Assembly (NCBI GenBank): GCA_019348115.1
Contig: JAHWKB010000009.1
Coordinates: 1-32,912, forward strand
Origin: Actinomycetota bacterium
Lineage (GTDB): Bacteria > Actinomycetota > Nitriliruptoria > Nitriliruptorales > Nitriliruptoraceae
Reading direction: 5' to 3'
Length of the DNA: 32,912 nucleotides
Shown here piece by piece: positions 26,769 to 32,912 of the stretch. Within the stretch, counting starts at the first letter, position 1; each line of letters begins with the position of its first letter. Under the pieces are notes generated by a model. The model was not told the origin of the DNA. It searched no databases and worked only from the letters and a program-made list of their open reading frames with translations. The position numbers and the translations under genes were made by a program.

Positions 26769-26774
26769 TAACGT
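26769..26774 (+). promoter_or_regulatory. Candidate -10 element (TAACGT) for gpsA
   Basis: gcTAACGTcggcgc, 35 nt before the gpsA GTG. Confidence 0.35.
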
Positions 26775-26809
26775 CGGCGCGGTCCGGGGACACGGCGAGG
26801 GAGGTCAGG

Positions 26810-27823
26810 GTGTCGAAGGTCGCGGTGATGGGCTCGGGATCGTGGGGGACGGCCTTCGCGCTGATGTGCCAGGACGCCGGTCAGCGGACCGTCCTGTGGG
26901 CACGCCGCCCCGAGGTCGCCGACGAGATCAACGAGCAGCACACCAACGCGGACTACCTCCCGGACATCGAGCTCCCCGACGGCCTCACCGCCACCTCGGA
27001 CCCGGAGGAGGCCCTCGCGGACGCCGAGCTGGTGGTGCTCGCCATCCCGTCCATCGGCATCGGCGAGCAGATCGACCAGTGGGGCGGTGCCATCGGCGAG
27101 GACGCCACCCTCGTCAGCCTCATCAAGGGCGTCGACGTCTCGAGCCGTCGCTTCGGCAGCGAGGTCATCGCCGACTCGCTCGGCTGCGACCCCGACCGCG
27201 TGGTCGTCGTGACCGGCCCCAACCTCGCCAAGGAGTGCGCGCAGCGGCTGCCGTCGGCGACCGTCGCCGCGTCGCCCGACGCGACCCGCGCCGAGCAGGT
27301 GCAGGATGCCGTCATGGCGCCGTACTTCCGCGTCTACACGAACCTCGACAAGGTCGGCGTCGAGATCGGCGGTGCCGTCAAGAACGTGGTCGCGCTGGCG
27401 GCCGGCATCGCCGAGGGCATGGGGTTCGGCGACAACACCAAGGCGATGGTCATCACCCGCGGGCTCGCCGAGATGCAGCGGCTCGGCGTGGCGCTCGGCG
27501 GCAAGCCACTGACGTTCTCCGGACTCGCCGGCGTCGGCGACCTCGTCGCCACCTGCACGTCGCCGAAGTCGCGCAACCGGACGGTCGGCGAGAAGCTCGG
27601 CCAGGGCATGAAGCTCGACGAGATCATCGACCAGATGAACATGGTCGCCGAAGGGGTGAAGTCCTCGAAGGCCATCGTCGACCTCGCGGAACGCGCCGGC
27701 GTGGAGATGCCCATCGCGGAGGGCGTCGTGCGTGTGGTCCACGACGACCTCGACCCCGGGATCATGGTCAAGGAGCTGATGGCGCGCGACGCCAAGCCCG
27801 AGATCTACGGCATGGACCGCTAG
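26810..27823 (+). CDS. gpsA: NAD(P)-dependent glycerol-3-phosphate dehydrogenase
   Basis: VAVMGSGSWGTAFALMCQDAG; GPNLAKECAQRLPSATV; GGAVKNVVALAAGIAEGMGFGDNTKAMVITRG. Confidence 0.95.
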   Translation: MSKVAVMGSGSWGTAFALMCQDAGQRTVLWARRPEVADEINEQHTNADYLPDIELPDGLTATSDPEEALADAELVVLAIPSIGIGEQIDQWGGAIGEDATLVSLIKGVDVSSRRFGSEVIADSLGCDPDRVVVVTGPNLAKECAQRLPSATVAASPDATRAEQVQDAVMAPYFRVYTNLDKVGVEIGGAVKNVVALAAGIAEGMGFGDNTKAMVITRGLAEMQRLGVALGGKPLTFSGLAGVGDLVATCTSPKSRNRTVGEKLGQGMKLDEIIDQMNMVAEGVKSSKAIVDLAERAGVEMPIAEGVVRVVHDDLDPGIMVKELMARDAKPEIYGMDR

Positions 27824-27829
27824 CGGTCC
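27814..27829. repeat. 16-bp perfect palindrome ggaccgctagcggtcc at the shared stop of convergent genes
   Basis: Both gpsA and the minus-strand gene end ...GAC CGC TAG within it. Confidence 0.95.
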
Positions 27830-29187
27830 TCCGCGATCCACACGTCGAGCCGGTCGACCTCGACGACGCGGTAGCCCCCGTCGGCGCGGAGCCGTCCCTC
27901 GAGGTCCCCGATGTCGCGCCTCCCGGTGACCTTCGGATCGAGCACGACGACGTCCGCCGGCAGCTCCGGCACCACCTCGAGGTGCGGGGCGTGGAAGAGC
28001 AGGACGCGCGGGTAGCCGTGGACGAGGACGGTCGCGGGTCGCCGGTCGAGGTCCCGGAGGAGCTCGGCGACCGCGCGGTAGTCGGTGCTCCCGCGGGTCG
28101 CCGTGTGCGTGACCGTGAGCGCCGACACCACGACGAGGACGCCCACGACGACGGTCGCCGCCCCACGCCCCAGGGTGCCACGGCCCGCGAGCGCCCGGAT
28201 CCCCAGGACCGCCAGCGCCACCGTCTGGGGCAGCCACAGGAAGCGGTAGTGGGGGAGGACCAGGGCGCCGGCGGCGACGACGATGGCGGGGAACACGACC
28301 GCCGCGACGAGCACCGTGCGGAGGTCCTCCCGGGCGCGGGTGGACACCACCCCGACGATGGCCGACACCGTCAGCACGACGGTGAGGACCGAGCCGTCGT
28401 CCCGCCACTGGTACGCCCAGGGGGCCCACCACGGGGCCGCGTCGTAGGCCCGGGCGCGGATCACCACCGGATGCCCGAGCGCCCGGTGGTCGGCCTGCAG
28501 CGAGAAGGTGCGGACGAGCGCCTCGATCGCGTCGCCGCCGAAGACGACCGTGAAGGGCAGCAGGAACCCGACGACCACGGCGACGCCGAGGACCGCCCAC
28601 CGCAGGACGACCGTGCGAGGCCGGCGGTCCTCGACGAGGAGCGGCACCAGCCCGAGCGCCGGAGCGAAGAGCAGCCCCGGCAGCTTCGCGGCCCCCGCCA
28701 GCCCGAGGAGGGCCCCGGCGCCGACGAGCCAGCGCAGCCGCCGGTCGTCCGTCCACCGGGCGGCGGCGACGAGCGCGAGGACCGCGATCGCCGTGGCGAC
28801 CGGATCGAGCATCCCGTAGCGGTCGAGCTTGTCGAAGCCGCCGAGCGGCTGGTCGAGCGCACGGAGCGCGTGCGGCAGCCCGGCCCAGGCGGCCGCGGCG
28901 GCGAGGCCCCAGTGCCGCTCGCCCGTCGCGCGTGCCACCAGCAGATGGAGGCCCACGAGGATCGCGACGCCGGCGAGGACCGCGACGAGCCGCACGGCGA
29001 GCAGGGGGTCGGGGACGACCTCCTGCGCGAGGCCGAACAGCAGCTTCGCGAGCGGCGGGTGCTCGGCGTTCAGCGTCGCGTCCCCGGCGACGAGCGCCGC
29101 GCCCACCCGGAGGTAGACGACCTCGTCCGGCAGCGCGCTCGCCGATCCGAGCCCGGGGAGGTAGGCGAGCGCGGTCAGCAGCGCCAC
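27820..29187 (-). CDS. PMT/ArnT-type (GT39-like) integral membrane glycosyltransferase; start uncertain
   Basis: ALPDEVVYLRVGAALVAGDATLNAEHPPLAKLLFG (DE..Y and HPPL-K motifs), multiple TM segments, GFDKLDRYGMLDPVATAIAVLAL. GTG at 29187 is one candidate start; frame is open upstream. Confidence 0.8.
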   Translation of the reverse strand: MALLTALAYLPGLGSASALPDEVVYLRVGAALVAGDATLNAEHPPLAKLLFGLAQEVVPDPLLAVRLVAVLAGVAILVGLHLLVARATGERHWGLAAAAAWAGLPHALRALDQPLGGFDKLDRYGMLDPVATAIAVLALVAAARWTDDRRLRWLVGAGALLGLAGAAKLPGLLFAPALGLVPLLVEDRRPRTVVLRWAVLGVAVVVGFLLPFTVVFGGDAIEALVRTFSLQADHRALGHPVVIRARAYDAAPWWAPWAYQWRDDGSVLTVVLTVSAIVGVVSTRAREDLRTVLVAAVVFPAIVVAAGALVLPHYRFLWLPQTVALAVLGIRALAGRGTLGRGAATVVVGVLVVVSALTVTHTATRGSTDYRAVAELLRDLDRRPATVLVHGYPRVLLFHAPHLEVVPELPADVVVLDPKVTGRRDIGDLEGRLRADGGYRVVEVDRLDVWIAEDR

Positions 29188-29273
29188 GACCCCGGCGCCG
29201 GCCAGCTCGGCCGGCGCCCAGGTCGTGGCGGGTCCGCGGTCCCCGATGGCGGGCCGCCCTTCAGCGGGGTGGG

Positions 29274-30197
29274 CTACTCGAACGAGATGCCGAGGGCCTG
29301 GACGATCTTGCCGGTCTGCTCCATCACACCGGACGTGAACTCGGCCGAGCCCTCGCCGATGTCGACGCGCATGATCTCGTCCCACTTGTCGGCGACGTCG
29401 TCCGGGGAGAAGGCGCCGTCGAACGTCGCGCCCTGGCCCTCGACGATCGCGACGCGGGCGATGTAGCCACCGCCCACCGAGAAGATGCGACCGGTCTCGG
29501 TGCAGGTCTCCGACGACAGGTAGGCCACGAGCGGCGAGACGTTCTCGGGCTCGAGCGCCTCGAGGAGCTGCGGCGGCATGATGTCCTCGGTCATGCGCGA
29601 CGCGGCGACCGGCGCGATCACGTTGGCGTTGATGCCGTACTTCTGGCCCTCGTGGGCGAGCGTCCGGGTGAGGCCCGCGATGCCGAGCTTCGCCGCCGAG
29701 TAGTTCGCCTGCCCGAAGTTGCCGTAGAGGCCGGAGCCCGACGTGGTGTTCACGACGCGGCCGTAGTTCTGGTCGCGGAAGTGCGACCAGGCCGCCATCG
29801 TCACGTAGAACGTGCCGTAGAGGTGGACCTTGAGGACGAGGTCGAGCTCCTCGGGCGTCAGCTTCGCGAACGACTTGTCGCGGAGGATGCCGGCGTTGTT
29901 GATGACGATGTCGACCCTGCCGAAGGCCTCGACCGCGTCGTCGACGATGCTCTTCGCGCCCTCGAGGTCGGCGACCGACGCGTAGTTCGCGATGGCCTCG
30001 CCGCCGTTGCTCGTGATCTCCTCGACGACCTGGTCGGCCATCTCGGAGCCGCCGCCCTCGCCGGCGCGGTTGCCTCCGAGGTCGTTGACGACGACCTTGG
30101 CGCCGCGGCTCGCGAGCAGGAGGGCGTGGCTCTTGCCGAGCCCGCCCCCGGCGCCGGTCACGACGGCGACGCGTCCATCGAAGTTGATCTCTGCCAC
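29274..30197 (-). CDS. SDR family oxidoreductase (HSD17B4/multifunctional-enzyme-like 3-hydroxyacyl-CoA dehydrogenase)
   Basis: VAVVTGAGGGLGKSHALLLASRGAKVVVNDLGGNRAGEGGGSEMADQVVEEI; INNAGILRDKSF; NYSAAKLGIAGLT. Confidence 0.92.
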   Translation of the reverse strand: MAEINFDGRVAVVTGAGGGLGKSHALLLASRGAKVVVNDLGGNRAGEGGGSEMADQVVEEITSNGGEAIANYASVADLEGAKSIVDDAVEAFGRVDIVINNAGILRDKSFAKLTPEELDLVLKVHLYGTFYVTMAAWSHFRDQNYGRVVNTTSGSGLYGNFGQANYSAAKLGIAGLTRTLAHEGQKYGINANVIAPVAASRMTEDIMPPQLLEALEPENVSPLVAYLSSETCTETGRIFSVGGGYIARVAIVEGQGATFDGAFSPDDVADKWDEIMRVDIGEGSAEFTSGVMEQTGKIVQALGISFE

Positions 30198-30242
30198 GGG
30201 ATCCTCCAGGTCGCTGGTACATCGGTGTGTCTCTCGGCTGGC

Positions 30243-30248
30243 AGGCTA
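30243..30248 (-). promoter_or_regulatory. Candidate -10 element (TAGCCT on minus strand) for the SDR gene
   Basis: 45 nt upstream of the SDR ATG. Confidence 0.3.
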
Positions 30249-30263
30249 GTCGCGGTGCGGACG

Positions 30264-30269
30264 TACCCT
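30264..30269 (+). promoter_or_regulatory. Candidate -10 element (TACCCT) for the PLP-enzyme gene
   Basis: cgTACCCTccgcc, 33 nt before the GTG. Confidence 0.35.
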
Positions 30270-30302
30270 CCGCCCCGACCATCGACCCACCAGGAGCCTC
30301 CC

Positions 30303-31508
30303 GTGGAGCCCCGTCCGCCCGCCCCCGAGGGGGGCTTCGCCACCCGCGCCGTCCACGCCAGCCTGGCCGTCCCCGACGTCGCGCAGCAGCCGCTGTCGCC
30401 GGCGATCTGGCCCACGACGACCTGGGCCGTCGACGATGCCGACGAGCTCGGCGACCTCCTCGAGGACCGCCGCGCGGGCTACGTCTACGCGCGCTACGAC
30501 AACCCGACCGCGACGACGCTCCACGCCGCGGTCGCGAGCCTCCACGGCGCCGAGGCGGCGTGGTCCCACGCCTCCGGGACGGCCGCGATCCACGCGCTCC
30601 TCGAGGCGGCCCGCGCCGGTGGGCGCGTGGTCGCGACCGAGCGCATCTACGGCGGGACCCTGACGCTCCTGCGGCGGCTCGCCCGCGACGCCGGCTGGCC
30701 CGTCACCCACCTCGACCTCTCCGACGTCGGCCGGCTCGCCGACGAGCTCCCCGAGGACACGACGGTCCTCTACGCCGAGACGATCGCCAACCCCTCGACG
30801 GCGGTGCTCGACCTCGCCGCCCTCGCCGAGCTCTGCCGCGACCGGGGGATCGCCTTCATCGTCGACAACACCTTCGCGTCGCCCTACCTCTGCCGGCCGC
30901 TGGAGCTGGGGGCGACCGCCGTCGTCGAGTCCGGCACGAAGTACCTCGGTGGGCACGCCGACCTCGTCGCCGGCGTGATCGCCGGCGCCACCGACCTCGT
31001 CGCCGAGGCGCGGCGTGCCACCTACGAGTTCGGCGGTTCGCTCGGCCCGTTCGAGGCGTGGCTCCTCGTCCGGGGCATCCAGACCCTGCACCTGCGCGTC
31101 CGCGAGGCCAGCCGCAACGCGGCCGTCGTCGCCGAGCTCCTCGCCGGCGCCGACGGGGTCACGGACGTGCGCTACCCCGGGCTCGCGGACCACCCCGACC
31201 ACGAGGTCGCCGTACGCCAGTTCGGCGGACGCGGCTTCGGCGGGGTGCTGTCCTTCGACGCCGGCACCCGCGACCGTGCGCGGGACTTCGCCGGCGCGTG
31301 CCGCATCTTCCAGCGCGCCGTGAGCCTCGGCGGGACGCACTCCCTCGTGATCCACCCCGGCAGCACGAGCCACCGCCAGTTGACCGATGACGAGCTCCGC
31401 GCCGGGGGTGTCGCACCTGGCACGGTGCGGCTGTCCGTCGGCATCGAGGACGCCGACGATCTCCGCGAGGATGTGGCGGCGGCGCTCGCGGCCATGCAGG
31501 CTGGGTGA
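30303..31508 (+). CDS. Cys/Met metabolism PLP-dependent enzyme (cystathionine gamma-synthase/lyase family)
   Basis: FATRAVHAS; YARYDNPTATTLHAAVASLHGAEAAWSHASGTAAI; IVDNTFASPYLCRPLELGATAVVESGTKYLGGHADLVAG. Confidence 0.92.
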   Translation: MEPRPPAPEGGFATRAVHASLAVPDVAQQPLSPAIWPTTTWAVDDADELGDLLEDRRAGYVYARYDNPTATTLHAAVASLHGAEAAWSHASGTAAIHALLEAARAGGRVVATERIYGGTLTLLRRLARDAGWPVTHLDLSDVGRLADELPEDTTVLYAETIANPSTAVLDLAALAELCRDRGIAFIVDNTFASPYLCRPLELGATAVVESGTKYLGGHADLVAGVIAGATDLVAEARRATYEFGGSLGPFEAWLLVRGIQTLHLRVREASRNAAVVAELLAGADGVTDVRYPGLADHPDHEVAVRQFGGRGFGGVLSFDAGTRDRARDFAGACRIFQRAVSLGGTHSLVIHPGSTSHRQLTDDELRAGGVAPGTVRLSVGIEDADDLREDVAAALAAMQAG

Positions 31509-31554
31509 GCGAGCGCCCGCGACGACGGACCGACACGACGGCAGGAGCACCACG

Positions 31555-32685
31555 GTGGCGTTGAGCAGCGTCAAAGACGATCTCACACAGGCGAAGAAGC
31601 GCGTCCTGATCCTCTTCGGCGGACGGTCGAGCGAGCACCAGGTCTCGTGCCTGTCCGCCCGCTCGGTCCTCCGCGTCATCGACCGCGACCGCTACGACGT
31701 CCTGCCCGTTGGCATCACGCGCGAGGGTCGCTGGGTCCTGACCGACGGCCAGATCGAGCCCGAGCCCGGCGAAGCGCTCCCGCACGTCGCCGACGACGGC
31801 TCCACGGTGTCGCTCATCCGCACCCGCAAGGGCCCGATGCTGGTGCGCTTCGACGGGGACCGCTACGAGGAGATCGGCGCCGTCGACGTCGCCTTCCCGG
31901 TCCTCCACGGTCCGTACGGCGAGGACGGCACCGTGCAGGGCTTCCTCGCGACGGTGGGCGTGCCCTACGTCGGGGCGGACGTGACGTCGTCGTCGGTCGG
32001 CATCGACAAGCGTGCGATGAAGAACGCCTTCAAGGCCCGTGGCCTGCCCCAGATCCCCTACCTCGCGATCCGTCGCGAGCGGTGGGACACCGACCGCGGC
32101 GAGGTCCTCGACGACCTCGAGGGCGCGCTCGACTACCCCATGTTCACGAAGCCGGCGCGCCAGGGCTCGTCGATCGGCATCACGAAGGCGGCCGACCGCA
32201 GCGAGCTCGAGGCCGGGCTCGACGAGGCGTTCACCTACGACCGGTCGGCGATCGTCGAGGAGGGGGTCCGCGCCCCACGTGAGCTCGAGGTGGGCGCGCT
32301 CGGCAACCGCGACGTCGAGATCACCGCGCCCGGCGAGATCGTCCCGAGCCACGAGTTCTACGACTTCGAGGCCAAGTACCTCGACGCCTCCGAGCTCCGC
32401 ATCCCCGCCGAGGTGTCCGACGAGATCGCGCGGCGCATGGACGAGATCGCCCGGCAGGCCTACCTGGCGATCGGTTGCCGGGGCATGGCGCGCATCGACT
32501 TCTTCCTCTCGGACGAGACCGGCGAGCTCTACATCAACGAGATCAACACGATCCCCGGCTTCACGCCGGCGTCGATGTTCCCGCAGCTGTGGGAGGCCGA
32601 GGGGCTCGCCTACCCCGAGCTCGTCGACCGGCTGCTCGACCTCGCCCTCGAGGCGGCGACCAGCGACGAGAACTACGCCCCCTGA
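31555..32685 (+). CDS. ddl: D-alanine--D-alanine ligase
   Basis: VLILFGGRSSEHQVSCLSARSV; LHGPYGEDGTVQGFL; KPARQGSSIGITKA; YINEINTIPGFTPASMFP. Confidence 0.95.
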   Translation: MALSSVKDDLTQAKKRVLILFGGRSSEHQVSCLSARSVLRVIDRDRYDVLPVGITREGRWVLTDGQIEPEPGEALPHVADDGSTVSLIRTRKGPMLVRFDGDRYEEIGAVDVAFPVLHGPYGEDGTVQGFLATVGVPYVGADVTSSSVGIDKRAMKNAFKARGLPQIPYLAIRRERWDTDRGEVLDDLEGALDYPMFTKPARQGSSIGITKAADRSELEAGLDEAFTYDRSAIVEEGVRAPRELEVGALGNRDVEITAPGEIVPSHEFYDFEAKYLDASELRIPAEVSDEIARRMDEIARQAYLAIGCRGMARIDFFLSDETGELYINEINTIPGFTPASMFPQLWEAEGLAYPELVDRLLDLALEAATSDENYAP

Positions 32686-32703
32686 GCGACCGGTGTCGCG
32701 TGG

Positions 32704-32912
32704 CTACAGCCGCACGACCGGACAGGTGAGCGTGCGCGTGATGCCGTCGATGGCCTGGATGCGCGAGACCACCATGCGGCCGAGCTCGTCGACGTTGTCG
32801 GCCTCGGCCTGCACGATCACGTCGTAGGGCCCGGTCACGTCGTCGGCGGCGGTCACGCCGGCGATCCCGGCCGCCTCCATCGCCACGTCGTGGGCGCGGC
32901 CCACGTCGGTCT
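32704..32912 (-). CDS. Stand-alone Lrp/AsnC ligand-binding (RAM) domain protein, N-terminus outside window
   Basis: TDVGRAHDVAMEAAGIAGVTAADDVTGPYDVIVQAEADNVDELGRMVVSRIQAIDGITRTLTCPVVRL. Confidence 0.88.
   Translation of the reverse strand, partial: TDVGRAHDVAMEAAGIAGVTAADDVTGPYDVIVQAEADNVDELGRMVVSRIQAIDGITRTLTCPVVRL

Noticed and set aside
26440-29466. 1008-aa plus-strand ORF
   Set aside because: Runs through gpsA in the wrong frame and antisense to the glycosyltransferase; low-complexity Arg/Pro/Gly-rich shadow ORF.
29276-30282. N-terminal extension of the 820-aa minus ORF ending at 27820
   Set aside because: Overlaps the SDR gene in another frame (Arg-rich translation); the real membrane protein begins near 29.2 kb.
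1-32912. CRISPR array, prophage, IS element or intact defence system
   Set aside because: No regularly spaced repeats, transposase/integrase motifs or att-like duplications at the tRNAs were seen; the only accessory-type locus is the decayed gene at 9.6-10.4 kb.

Overview
This 32.9 kb window is a high-GC, actinobacterial-type chromosomal segment, almost wholly coding and mostly housekeeping/biosynthetic. In order (+ unless noted): ilvE (5'-truncated), alpha/beta hydrolase, Tat-exported PHP/CehA-like hydrolase, Eis-like GNAT, RimJ-like GNAT (-), dodecin, cimA, FAH-family protein, TspO (-), ArsC-like, a decayed AbiEi/DUF559-type gene behind a perfect 13-bp inverted repeat, purB, NmrA-like SDR, gltX, DsrE-like (-), tRNA-Gln(CUG), tRNA-Glu(CUC), dapE (-), dapD (-), DUF368/PopT-like, dapC (-), DinB-like (-), serB, tandem GNAT (-), a small helical ORF, an unassigned protein with an ADP-ribosyltransferase-like N-terminus, divergent cold-shock-like protein (-), MgtC/SapB, GNAT, cofC (-), gpsA, PMT-type glycosyltransferase (-), SDR (-), Cys/Met-metabolism PLP enzyme, ddl, stand-alone Lrp/AsnC ligand domain (-, truncated). 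No CRISPR array, prophage or transposase was seen. The best leads for something undescribed are: (i) a promoter + 27-codon ORF + very strong hairpin leader in front of cimA that looks like an attenuator; (ii) the palindrome plus decayed AbiEi/DUF559 module at 9.5-10.4 kb; (iii) the unassigned ART-like protein at 23.6-24.4 kb; (iv) a 16-bp palindrome in which two convergent genes share the same last codons and stop. All product calls come from reading translated motifs; no database search was run.
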